A stretch of DNA of 20,000 nucleotides. It comes from Prorocentrum cordatum (Eukaryota > Sar > Dinophyceae > Prorocentrales > Prorocentraceae). The stretch spans positions 17,501 through 37,500 of the forward strand of contig CAUYUJ010016139.1 of the NCBI GenBank assembly GCA_963575745.1. Reading direction: 5' to 3'. Below are positions 1 to 8,049 of this stretch, piece after piece. A model generated the notes under the pieces. It saw only the letters and a list, made by a program, of their open reading frames with translations, was not told where the DNA came from and made no database searches. The number at the start of each line of letters is the position of its first letter. Position 1 is the first letter of the stretch. The position numbers and the translations under genes are program-made.

Positions 1-2
1 AC

Positions 3-823
3 CAGTCCATCTTGGACCAACGCCGAGCCCCAGTCAAGGAGACGCCCATCCAGCAGCGGATCACGAAGGAGCCCCATCGGCTTCAGGCTGCAGAGGGCCG
101 ACTGGGACGAGCAGTGGAACATGTCGACCAGCGGCGGGCTCAACTCAATGCACAAAGGCTGGAGGTCAAACGTCTCAGCGCTGAATTGCAAGAAGCTGAA
201 GAACGCCATGGTGCCCCCGTTCGTCAGCTGCACTCAGCCTACGCGCCCACGTCCAACGTGGAACAGGTGCAGCAGGTGCTCACGGCCCGCAGCATCCTCG
301 ACGGCTCGCTGGGGGACCTGCCCATCGAGCTGGGAGACGTGCTCCAGTTGGCGGGCGCGGACCTCGAAGACATCTCAGAGGAGGGCAAGCGGCAGGCCGA
401 GGAGCTTGTCTTGTCCCTCAAGCAGGGTTTGCGTGAGCAGACCCGAGCCTTTTTTTGCCGCCGCCATCGAAAAGGCTGACGCCACCAAATCCGAACACAA
501 GGATTTGCTCACTCGTCTCGCCGTCAAGAAGCGTCGCACCGAGACAGGGGCCTCGGCGGGCGCAGGGGGCACCGCGGCTCCCGGCGAGCCCCGATGGGGG
601 GCCACCCGCAGAGCCCGCAGGCCCTGCAGCCTCTGGAACCCCAGGGGAACTCAAGGAGCCACCACCAGCTCCGCAGCCTGTTGCCCCGCGGGCGCGGCCC
701 AAGGGGGCAGCGGAGTTGACCTCGAGGCCAGGGCAGCGGCAATCGCCAGTCATGTCCCAGGGGAAGGGTCAAGTCTTTAGCAGCCCCAAGGCGCACCAGA
801 GGGCTCAGGGACATTTTTTCTAA
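3..823 (+). pseudogene. LINE leader: coiled coil then Pro-rich segment, frameshifted
   Basis: The first part (to about 455, frame 3) encodes a charged Gln/Glu/Arg/Leu-rich helix, for example LNAQRLEVKRLSAELQEAEE, that looks like a coiled coil. It is followed by an acidic helical stretch ending in LREQTRAFF. At the T7 run (450-456) the sensible frame moves to frame 1 (AAAIEKADATKSEHKDLLTR), and near the G6 run (596-601) to frame 2, a Pro/Ala-rich segment (PPAEPAGPAASGTPGELKEP) ending at TAA 821-823. Coiled-coil leaders upstream of the endonuclease are common in LINEs and may serve in RNA binding or self-association; that role is inferred. No cysteine knuckle of the gag type is visible here. 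The start is outside the window. Confidence 0.55.
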
Positions 824-830
824 GGGGTTC

Positions 831-1700
831 TGGGGGGCGCTGGCCAGGGCCCTCGGCAGAGCTCAAAAGATTTTGGCGGAGCCCTGTTCGGATGCCCAAG
901 AAGCCCTTCGTGCTCGTGGTATAAGCTTAGCCCATTCCACAATTTTAGGGGCCCCCGAGGACTCTGATTTTTCTCTTGTGTTTGCTTCTGCCAATATCTC
1001 GGGCTGGGGATCAGGCCGCACGTGGCTCACCCAGACGCCCGCCAACGTAGTCTGCCTTCAGGGACATCATTTGATGACCCAAGAGGACATCGCGCAGGCC
1101 TCGGCTTGGGCCATTCGCCACGGGTGAAAGTCTCTCTGGACGGCAGCTCTCCCAGGGGACAACGGAGGCACCCGTGGATGGGGTCAGCATCATGGTCAAG
1201 GATTTTCTGGGTCTTCATGCTATGGGCAGCAGCCGCACGCTTTTTGACGGCAGAGCCATAGGTGGCATCAGTCAGGTCCCTGGTGGGTGTCACATCGCGG
1301 TCGTCTCTACTTACCCCTTGCACGGCGTGAGCCTCGCTGAGCCCAACATTTCCGGGCTGCGCAGCGTCGGTGAGTACGTGGGGGCTTCTGGATTGCCTTG
1401 GTTTGTCGGCGGGGATTTCAACCTCGAGCCCTCAGTTTTCTCTACCTCAGACTTTCTTGAAGTAGCTCGAGGGTCTTTGATCGCTCCCCCCGTTCCTTCT
1501 TGCTCGACGACTGGGGGCATGTGAACTAGCGATTATTGTATCCCCAGTCACGGCCTTAGCAAAGCTGTGCGGCCCATCGATCTGGATGGGGTGTCGGACC
1601 TTGCTCCTCACGCCCCCCCTTTGCCTAAGTTGTTCCTTTGCGTCGCTCGCCTCCGCGTCGTGGCTTTCCAGGAGCCCCTGCGGATCAGCCTCGATCGTTG
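831..1700 (+). pseudogene. EEP (exonuclease-endonuclease-phosphatase) domain of LINE, broken
   Basis: This domain nicks target DNA to prime reverse transcription in LINEs. Seen: SANISGWGSG with the family Asn at 993, then ANVVCLQGHHL, where the catalytic Glu usually found after LQ is Gly (GGA, 1062-1064). WFVGGDFNLEP carries the GDxN motif (Asp 1414, Asn 1420), and SDLAPHAPP the terminal Asp/His (1597, 1609). The first part is in frame 3 up to a TGA at 1125-1127. The sequence then passes through a short disturbed stretch into frame 1 from about 1160, and is broken again by TGA at 1522-1524 just before SDYCIPSHGLSKAV. With the lost Glu, one stop and at least one frameshift, this copy should not be an active nuclease. 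Family assignment is firm because four motif positions occur in the right order and spacing. Confidence 0.75.
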
Positions 1701-3630
1701 CGTGGGCCCGCCGCGCGCCCCGCCTGGTTACGATCACATTCGTGCTGAGCTTGAAGGGGCGCTGCGGGCGGCCCGGTCAGGGAAACGTCAGGCCACGCAG
1801 GACGGGCTCAACAGGGCCTGCCAGCAATGGGCGGACCAGGCTGAGATCGAGCTTTGCCGACTCACTAACCAGGACCTTCGGTTCGGCCTCCGAGGGGCCA
1901 AGCCCAGGACTGCCTGGAAAAAGCTGGTCGAAACTGACATGAGGGGCCCGAGGCACCCCGACCTTTTTTGATGTGCGCTAGCTCCACCAGCGCCTCACTG
2001 TTTTCCTGCGTCCGATGCAGGCCTCTGATCCATCCCCCACCATTTGTCAGGATATTGTTCGAAATATGTCAAGAATGCGACCGCTTGCTTCGAGGCGGCG
2101 CGCTCGGCTTTGCTCTCCGTGCCCTGTCAAGTTGCTGAAGCCCAGGGCGACTCAGCCCCTCTTTTCACTGAGGCCATGGACTTGGCTGCTGGGGCCGACC
2201 TTAGTGCGCAGTCCGAGCTGGCAACTAAGGAGCTACTCGGCCGAGTGTCGGATGCTGTCGTTCAAGCGAGTCAGGCCGCCCAGGCTAGGGGGATATCCAC
2301 CTGGAACGATTGGCTGAAGGTGGGGGTCGACCAAGGTGCGCGCAGGGTTCATCAGGTCACGGACACTCCCAAAGCCTGGACGGCCACGGCCGTGCTGGCC
2401 GACGATTTTTCGGTTGTCAGCGACCTTCTCTCTGTGCTCGCCTCGGATGCGATCAGGTTCCAAGGCTTGTGGCAAGCCTCGATCGCGCCTCCCCCACCCC
2501 CTCCTGATTTTGTTCCGCTTGAACCCCTGGACGCCCCTGACCTCGACGAGGTCCGCGCTGCGAGTCGGCGCTACAAAACCAGGGCTGCTGTCAGCACGGA
2601 CGGTTTTCACATGGGACACTTTTCTGGGCTCTCGGATGATTCCCTGCGGACCCTCCTGGAGATCTTCAGGATCATGGAAATCTCCTCCCTCATCCCCGAA
2701 CAATTGCATCGCATCGTGATGATGCTCCTCCCCAAGCCTGTCGGAGGCTTCCGCCCCATCGGGATATTTTGCGGCCCCTTCCGCCTTTGGGGGCGGCTGA
2801 GAAGGCCCGTTGCTGCGGCCTGGGAGAACAATCATCAACGCCCCTGGTTCGCGGCTGGGAAGCGCATGGGAGCGGCGGACACGGTCTGGAGGCAATCCCT
2901 GTTGAGTGAAGCTTGGATTGCCCGAGGACAGTGCGCGGCCACGCCCCTGTGGGATTTCTACAAGTACTACGAAACTTTGTCTATCGACCAGGTGCTTGCG
3001 CGACGCGACAGGCTGGGTTTTCCTCTCAGTGTGGCACGCCTTGCGTGCCAGGGCTATCGCGGCCCTCGGCGCCTCAGTCTCCACTGCGCGACCACCGTCG
3101 CGATGTGGGCCATCAAGGGCCTCGTGGCCGGCTGCCCTTTCGCCACGACCTTCATTAGGGTGAACTCGTTGGAGGGGCTTGACTCGATTGCCTGGCACCC
3201 GTGCGTGGATTACAGCCTCTACGTGGATGACAACGGCATCCACGCCGTAGGTGAGTTCGAAGAAGTTTTGGAAGGTGTGGTCCAAGGGTCCGAGCAACTT
3301 GTTCGAGTGGTCAGCGAAGATATCGGTGCCTCGTTGTCCGAGAACTAAGCTGTTCCCTTCGTGTCCAACAAAGCCCTGGGCCAAGACATTCAAAAGCGTG
3401 TTGGTCCCTCCCTCACGGGCCCCATCGTCTCTGCCACTCCGAATTTAGGCATAGACGACACGGCTGGCACGTCTTTAAGGCACCGTGGGCGCGACTCTAA
3501 GGCCAGGAAGCGACGAGCAAAGGCTAAGATGCGCGCTCGCCGCTTAGGTACAGCTCACGCGCCACATGGGTCGACGGGCCCGAAACATATGGGTTTCCGG
3601 CCCCCTCCCTGCGGCCCCCTACGGGGCTGA
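1701..3630 (+). pseudogene. LINE reverse transcriptase with N-terminal linker, stops at 1969, 2026 and 3346
   Basis: RNA-directed DNA polymerase of the element, all in frame 1. A helical linker (about 1735-2510) leads to a short Pro run and then the polymerase fold. Motifs seen: LLPKPVGGFRPIGIF (fingers, Arg at 2752), TPLWDFYKYYETLS (motif A, Asp at 2953), KGLVAGCPFATTFI (motif B, 3115-3156) and SLYVDDNGIHAVG (motif C, Asp pair at 3226 and 3229). The catalytic Asp triad is therefore intact. TGA at 1969 and 2026 interrupt the linker. TAA at 3346-3348 interrupts the segment after the palm (SEN*AVPFVSNKALGQDI), which otherwise stays open to 3630 and ends in a basic run (KARKRRAKAKMRARR). The longest open piece is 434 codons from 2044. 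The motif A-to-C distance and the wording fit dinoflagellate LINEs; I am confident of the family. Confidence 0.88.
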
Positions 3631-4403
3631 AGTTCTGGCGTCTCTGATGCCGAGCTCCTGGGCCTCAGGAGGTCCTTCGCATCGGTCCTTGAGCCTTCGG
3701 CTGGGGGCAGAAGCTTGTCGATTCTTCTTCTTTTGGAGCGTGATCCTACTTGGATTTTTCAAGCGGCGCCCATTCTTAGATGGCACAAGGAGGTGTGGAA
3801 CGCCAAGTGCCACGTGCATCCCTCGACCTTGTCCTTTAGTTGCCTCCGCGAGTCCTGGGAAGCCGTTTTCCCAACAAAAACTTCGGACCTGGCGCAGTGT
3901 CGGAGGCCCATGGATGGCCATGAGAAAATCCCTTGGACGGCTCCACTGGAGCATGCCTGATTTTTGTACCCTTGTGGATGATCAAGGACACGAGGTTTCT
4001 TTGACGCTGCAGTCGCCTGTCATGCTGAAGATTATGCTCCGTGAGGCTTTTTTTTGTTTTTCTCGACGGCTCGAGGAGGACATAGGTTCGAAAGTTGGTT
4101 TCCGCCAGAGGGCTTGCTTCGACGTTGTCTCCAGGCACTTCGCCTCCCAAGAAATACACGCCTCTGGAGAAAAAAAGGCACCCTCAGGTCGGTTTGCACG
4201 GGGGCTTTGTGGACCAGGACCTACGCGATCTCCAAGGGGTATTTGCACTCGGAGCCCTGCCCACTTGGATGTGGTCAACGTGACACCCTCTTTCACCGTA
4301 TCTGGAAATGCCCAGTCGTTCAGGAAGTTAGAGAGGACACGGTCGACCACAGGATTTTAGACAACATCGACAGTTTCGTCGACAAGGGGGGCTGCCGCAC
4401 CTA
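3564..4403 (+). pseudogene. LINE connection region and Cys/His knuckle, frameshifted
   Basis: This region links polymerase and RNase H. Frame 2 gives SGPLPAAPYGAEV (to about 3630), frame 1 gives GVSDAELLGLRRSFASVLEP and on to about 3870, and frame 2 again gives WRSVGGPWMAMRKSLGRLHW and LTLQSPVMLKIMLREA. At the A7 run (4170-4176) the frame returns to 1 for SVCTGALWTRTYAISKGYLH. A zinc-knuckle-like motif follows, CPLGC...DTLFHRIWKC, with Cys at 4258 and 4270, His at 4294 and Cys at 4309. Such CCHC motifs after the reverse transcriptase are common in LINEs and probably bind nucleic acid. Frame 1 ends at TAG 4402-4404, while the downstream domain continues in frame 3 after the G6 run at 4386-4391. 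There are at least four frame changes within 850 bp. Confidence 0.65.
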
Positions 4404-6560
4404 GGAGAAGATTACCCCGCCCCGTTTGCGTCTGGATCCCTGGAGGCCGACTGGTTTGTCGATCCCTTTTTGGACAACAGGACCCAAATCCAGGGGCAGA
4501 TTTTTGTGGATGGGTCACGCAGCCGCCATGTTATTAAGGATTTAAGTCGAGCGGCCTGGGCCATCTGCGTGTTTAAAGGAGACCAGCTTCAGTGCGAGAT
4601 CAGAGGCCCTGCACATGCGCCCCTCCCGCAGACCCCCCAATGCGCGGAATTGTCTGCCCTCGCCGCGGCCGCGATGTGCATCGTGGGCCCATCGGAGGTT
4701 TATTCTGATTGCCAGAATGTGATTTCGCAGTTGGAATTGGACCATGCGGACCGCGCCAATTTTCGCAAGGTTTATGCTGGTCGCACGCTCCAGGCCCACA
4801 GCTATGAAGGAGCCAGGCTCATCTCCGAACTTTTTAAGGTCAGCGCGCATCAACCTGAAGCTGACGACAGCCTCACTGACCACGGACGCTTTGCGAGGTT
4901 GGGCAACGACTTTGCCGACAGAGGAGCGAAGGCCGCCCTCGATTTGCACGAGCATGACGATGAGGCGCTTGCCAGAATAGACGAGCAAGTCCAATTCGCA
5001 TCAGCTTTCTGCTGCCTTGCCATGAAGGTTTTGCCCCTGTTCCCGCCCCTCAAGGCTGATGGCGAGGTGGAGTGCAGACCGAAAATCAAGGACGTTAGGA
5101 GCAGAGATGCACCTGATGAGTGCAATTTCGTCTGGATTGTTGGTCTCTGGCGATGCATCAAATGTTGCCGTGCCTCAAGGTCTTCTGACTTTTCGGTTAC
5201 GCTAATGAGTGCGCCCAGACCCCCGCCCAGAAGGTGTCTAGGGATTGTTCTAGGCCTAGACCTAGATCTCGTGGACAGACAACGACATAGCATTGTCTGT
5301 TTCTCATGTTCCGATGGTTCTCACCTTTTCATCTGTTTGCATTGTGCGCCCTTTGTGCCCACAGGCACGCCGCAGAAGTCCAACCTCTACCGACTCCGGT
5401 GCAAAGGATTCCGCGACAGCCGACAGCAGTGGAAGTGGAACCGCGTTCTCCGAGGCGTGCACCCGCAGCATGGCAAGGATAGTGTCAAAGTTCTTATCGA
5501 GGCTCCTGAGGATGAAGTCCCAGGGAAGAGTGTTGAGAACTCGTCGAGCCTCGGGATGCCCGAGGCCCCTGCAGTTGGCACCACCACCGACCTTGCCGCG
5601 GCCTCGGGGGACGAGGGCGCATCTCAATGCAGCAACGCTCAGTTTGAAGAGGAAGCTGCCGACAGCGAGGCAGCTGCTTTCCTTTTCGCTTCAGCCAGCT
5701 GTGCAGCCCCACCTGCCGTGCCAGAGCACCCTGACGGTGTTGAGCGGGCCTGTGGCCCTCGGGAGATGGATGTGCTGGAACGACGGGAGGACGAGGCTCC
5801 GCTCGTTTTTCGCGCTGTGCAGACTGTTCCCTTTGAAGAGGCCTGCCAACCTGGCGCCTCGAGCCTTCAGGGGCGCACATCGCCCCCGTTGCGTACTGCG
5901 GCACTGCCTGTTGCGAGCGTTGCAGCCCCACCTATTGTGCCAGAGCAACCCATCCCTTGTGTGCGTGCTGAGCTTCACCGTTATAGGGATGCCCTGGCAC
6001 AAGAGGAAGTTGTGGCTCCGCTCACGCTCGAGCCGACTCGAGCAAGCTCCTGTCAAGAAAAGATGGCGGTTGAAGAGGGCGCTGCCGACAGCGAGACCTC
6101 TGCTTTTCTACGCGTTGCTGCGAGCTGTGCAGCCCCTTCTGCCTTGCCAGAACATCCTATTGGGTTTGCGCGGGCCTTCAGCCCTCGGAAGGAGGATGCG
6201 CTGGAACGGCGAGAAGACGATGCTCCGCTCGTTTCCCGTACTGTGCCACCTTTCCCGCCTGTGGAGGCCTGCCAACCTGGCGCCTCGTGTCAGCAGGGAC
6301 GAATACCGCCCCTCCTACGACCTGGTGCACCGCCTGTCGTGAGCCGTGCAGCCCCACCCCTTGTGCCAGAGCAACCCGTTCCTGATGTGCGGGGTGCTCT
6401 TCGTTGTGTTAGGGATGCCCAGGCACAAGGGGAAGAAGTGGCGCCGCTCGTGCCTGTGCCGACTGGAGCAGCATCCGTTCAAGAAAAAGTGCAGCGCCTT
6501 CTAAGAGCTGCAGGAGGTCTCCCGTCGTCTGGGGCGACGGGGAGTGGGGGGGGTGCCTAG
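4395..6560 (+). CDS. Uninterrupted LINE 3' frame: RNase H, zinc-like tail and repeat-rich C terminus
   Basis: The frame is open without a stop from before 4395 to TAG 6558-6560. It has no credible start codon of its own and is the 3' part of a polyprotein. RNase H (about 4494-4950): QIFVDGS (Asp 4509), CAELSAL (Glu 4647), VYSDCQN (Asp 4707), SAHQ (His 4848) and GNDFADRGAKAA (Asp 4917). All acidic catalytic positions are present. It would degrade element RNA after first-strand synthesis. A cysteine-rich tail follows: WRCIKC (Cys 5154, 5163), CFSC (5298, 5307), His 5322 and CLHC (5334, 5343), then LRCKGF and RVLRGVHPQ. This is a likely zinc-binding module seen at the end of dinoflagellate LINEs; its role is unknown. 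The last 300 codons are Ala/Pro/Glu-rich and hold an in-frame duplication. Remaining open is notable beside the broken upstream domains. Confidence 0.75.
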   Translation, partial: PHLGEDYPAPFASGSLEADWFVDPFLDNRTQIQGQIFVDGSRSRHVIKDLSRAAWAICVFKGDQLQCEIRGPAHAPLPQTPQCAELSALAAAAMCIVGPSEVYSDCQNVISQLELDHADRANFRKVYAGRTLQAHSYEGARLISELFKVSAHQPEADDSLTDHGRFARLGNDFADRGAKAALDLHEHDDEALARIDEQVQFASAFCCLAMKVLPLFPPLKADGEVECRPKIKDVRSRDAPDECNFVWIVGLWRCIKCCRASRSSDFSVTLMSAPRPPPRRCLGIVLGLDLDLVDRQRHSIVCFSCSDGSHLFICLHCAPFVPTGTPQKSNLYRLRCKGFRDSRQQWKWNRVLRGVHPQHGKDSVKVLIEAPEDEVPGKSVENSSSLGMPEAPAVGTTTDLAAASGDEGASQCSNAQFEEEAADSEAAAFLFASASCAAPPAVPEHPDGVERACGPREMDVLERREDEAPLVFRAVQTVPFEEACQPGASSLQGRTSPPLRTAALPVASVAAPPIVPEQPIPCVRAELHRYRDALAQEEVVAPLTLEPTRASSCQEKMAVEEGAADSETSAFLRVAASCAAPSALPEHPIGFARAFSPRKEDALERREDDAPLVSRTVPPFPPVEACQPGASCQQGRIPPLLRPGAPPVVSRAAPPLVPEQPVPDVRGALRCVRDAQAQGEEVAPLVPVPTGAASVQEKVQRLLRAAGGLPSSGATGSGGGA
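5646..6497 (+). repeat. Two in-frame 426-bp (142-codon) tandem units in the LINE C terminus
   Basis: The unit starting with EE(E/G)AADSE at 5646 recurs at 6072, exactly 426 bp later. Paired landmarks are AADSEAAAF/AADSETSAF, VLERREDEAPLVF/ALERREDDAPLVS, EACQPGASSLQGR/EACQPGASCQQGR, VPEQPIPCVR/VPEQPVPDVR and SCQEKM/SVQEKV. Each unit is further split into two weaker halves that begin with CAAPPAVPEHP or AAPPIVPEQP; these fall near 5700, 5922, 6128 and 6348, about 207-219 bp apart. The copies are clearly diverged yet stay in frame. Confidence 0.85.
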
Positions 6561-6571
6561 GACGAATCAGA

Positions 6572-6607
6572 CTAGGCCACGGAGGCTCCGCCTCGACCGT
6601 GGTCTAG
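6572..6607 (+). other. Hairpin just after the LINE stop codon
   Basis: CTAGGCCACGG (6572-6582) pairs with CCGTGGTCTAG (6597-6607) over 11 bp, with one G-T pair. AGG/CCT can add three more pairs inside. It lies 11 bases after the stop. Some LINE reverse transcriptases recognise a 3' stem-loop of their RNA; that role here is inference. A transcription-processing role or chance is also possible. Confidence 0.5.
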
Positions 6608-6750
6608 CGCGTTCGCACGCTCCCCTTGCTCTCTCCTGCAGCTGGCGCTGCCGTGGAGCTGCAGCCGTCGCCGCCGCTGCATGCCCCCTTTCTGACTGGC
6701 CTTAACTGCTGGCCAGACGCGGCTGGAGCCTCCTGGGCAAAAAATCCTCG
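6608..6750. other. GC-rich 3' flank, no gene seen
   Basis: Possibly the rest of the LINE 3' untranslated region. It contains CTGCAG/GCTGCAGC-rich words and a short A run (6739-6744) just before the CCT microsatellite. No motif is recognised. Confidence 0.3.
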
Positions 6751-6848
6751 TCCCCCTCCTCCTCCTCCTCCTCCTCCCCCTCCTCCTCCTCCTCCTCCTC
6801 CTCCTCCTCCTCCTCCTCCTCCTCCTCCTCCTCCTCCTCCTCCTCCCT
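6751..6848. repeat. (CCT)n microsatellite
   Basis: About 95 bp of nearly pure CCT. Open frames through it read as poly-Pro, or poly-Gly/Arg on the other strand, and are not genes. Confidence 0.95.
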
Positions 6849-7080
6849 GGTCCACAGAAGAGCGGCTCACGAGTGCTCGGCCCGTCCACCGACGGGCGCT
6901 GGAGCGGTGGATGCGACGGGGGCGCCCTCACGCCTGGCGCCCCCCAGACAGCCTGAGAGCCGAGAGCCCAGCAGCTTGCCGCTCACTGCACGGCCTTCTC
7001 GTGAGTGGGCGCCTCGGATGAACGAGGGGTTGGGATGCAGCTCCTGGGAGGTCGAAGTCTGATTTTGCCCTGGTCCGAAG
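6849..7080. other. GC-rich unassigned spacer
   Basis: No recognisable gene or RNA. Short open frames run through from the CCT tract, with no homology I recognise. Confidence 0.3.
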
Positions 7081-7163
7081 TCCGACTTGATTCGGTTTTA
7101 TCCGGCTTGCTCCCGCTCAATCTGGCTTGATCCGGTATAATCTGGCTTCATCCCGCTTGCTCC
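7081..7163 (+). repeat. Degenerate 10-bp tandem array, consensus TCCGGCTTGA
   Basis: Eight successive decamers in register: TCCGACTTGA, TTCGGTTTTA, TCCGGCTTGC, TCCCGCTCAA, TCTGGCTTGA, TCCGGTATAA, TCTGGCTTCA, TCCCGCTTGC. A ninth partial unit (TCCGTGGCCT) follows. Adjacent units share 6-8 of 10 bases. Confidence 0.8.
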
Positions 7164-7453
7164 GTGGCCTAATCCGGCGTAGCAGCCCCCCAGTGGGCCT
7201 TAATCTTCTTCAACCGTTTCGACGAAGACCTCCGAGTAGTTGCCTCCTTCAGGGGAGCAGGAGCATGAGAAAACATCGAAACATCGACTCTCGCGTGCGA
7301 AAACAGTGCGAAAGCATAGATTTTCTCGGGTCGATGCGCTCGCGCAGGCTCTCGGCGGGGCACAGCCAGCGCGTGCACCGCCTGTACCACTGGGCCAGAG
7401 TCTGGAGGGCGGGTCCTGTCAGGGCTCCGGGCACCTCGGGCGACCAGCCCTGA
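7164..7453. other. Unassigned sequence, no gene called
   Basis: It contains a short repeat of the words CGAAAACA and ATCGAAACATCGACT (about 7270-7310). Open frames exist on both strands but none shows a recognisable domain or codon signal. Confidence 0.3.
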
Positions 7454-7684
7454 CGGGAGGGAGGAGGTGAGGGGCTGGGGGAGGCGTGGCGGAGGGCGGG
7501 GAGGAGGGATGGAGGAGGGAGGGAGGGGAGGGAGGAGGATGCAACGAGGGAGGGAGGAGGGAGCACGTTGGAGGGAGGAGGGCGGGAGGAGGGAGGAGGG
7601 AGGAGGGGAGGGAGGAGGGAGGAGGGAGGCGGGAGGAGGGAGGAGGGAGGGAGGGCGGGGTGGAGGGAGGGAGGGAGGGAGAAC
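7454..7684 (+). repeat. Polypurine tract (GGGAGGA type)
   Basis: About 230 bp of almost pure G/A on the plus strand with GGGAGGA and GAGGGAGG units and few C/T interruptions. It is prone to triplex or G-quadruplex structure. Open frames across it are compositional. Confidence 0.9.
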
Positions 7685-7699
7685 CCAAACCCCGCGCCG

Positions 7700-7771
7700 C
7701 GCACGATCCCATCACGACCTCATTATGCCTGGGAGCCCACCCCCCGGGCCGCGCCCTCACGGGATCGTGCG
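7700..7771. other. Perfect 11-bp inverted repeat with a 50-nt loop
   Basis: CGCACGATCCC (7700-7710) and GGGATCGTGCG (7761-7771) are exact reverse complements. They sit where the polypurine tract meets the more gene-like stretch that follows. No transposon ends or target duplications are evident. Confidence 0.6.
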
Positions 7772-8030
7772 GGCGGCGATGAGGAGGAGGACGGGAACGA
7801 GAATGAGCAACATCGGGAGGAGGAGGAGGAGCAGGAGGCTCTGCCGCTGCAGGCAGCCACCAAGGCGCAAGACAAGTGGAGGCGCAAGGTGTCCCAGCTG
7901 GCGAAGGCCGACAGCGTCGGGGGCCTGGTCAACGACGTGAAACTCAAAGAGTCGAGGCACCAGCGGGATCAGCCGACCTCCTTATTCAAGAGGCTCACGC
8001 CATTCCGCCGACCCCCAGAAGAGTCCACGG
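7768..8030 (+). CDS. Possible exon encoding an acidic then basic helical segment
   Basis: I do not recognise this gene. Frame 2 reads GGDEEEDGNENEQHREEEEE, then LQAATKAQDKWRRKVSQLAK, DSVGGLVNDVKLKESRHQRD and LFKRLTPFRRPPEES. Unlike its neighbours this is not low-complexity at the DNA level: it has mixed codons and a plausible charged-helix pattern. Upstream the frame continues only into the polypurine tract, and downstream into the minisatellite, so exon borders are unclear and no start is visible. It could be a fragment of a host gene or old duplication debris. Support is weak. Confidence 0.25.
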
Positions 8031-8049
8031 TTGAGGTGTCGTGGGCTTC

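Larger units (their letters stand above)
1..6607 (+). mobile_element. Decayed dinoflagellate-type non-LTR retrotransposon (LINE)
   Basis: Seen: on the plus strand, in order, a coiled-coil/Pro-rich leader, an EEP endonuclease, a reverse transcriptase, a Cys/His knuckle, RNase H and a zinc-like C-terminal tail. This order is typical of LINE clades with an apurinic-type endonuclease and RNase H, and the motif wording (GLVAGCPFATT, YVDDNGIHAVG, FHRIWKC, LWRCIKC) matches LINEs I know from dinoflagellates. The left end is cut by the window, so the 5' end is unknown. The right end is placed after a hairpin just past the last stop codon; no poly-A tail or target-site duplication is evident, so this border is a guess. 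Reading frame 1 is used for about 2.5 kb with four stops (1522 TGA, 1969 TGA, 2026 TGA, 3346 TAA), and frame changes occur elsewhere. Several changes fall in homopolymers (T7 at 450, G6 at 596, A7 at 4170, G6 at 4386), so some may be sequencing errors. Confidence 0.85.

Noticed and set aside
2233-3393. 386-codon open frame on the minus strand
   Set aside because: It lies opposite the reverse transcriptase, whose catalytic motifs are clear on the plus strand. It is an antisense shadow of GC-rich codons.
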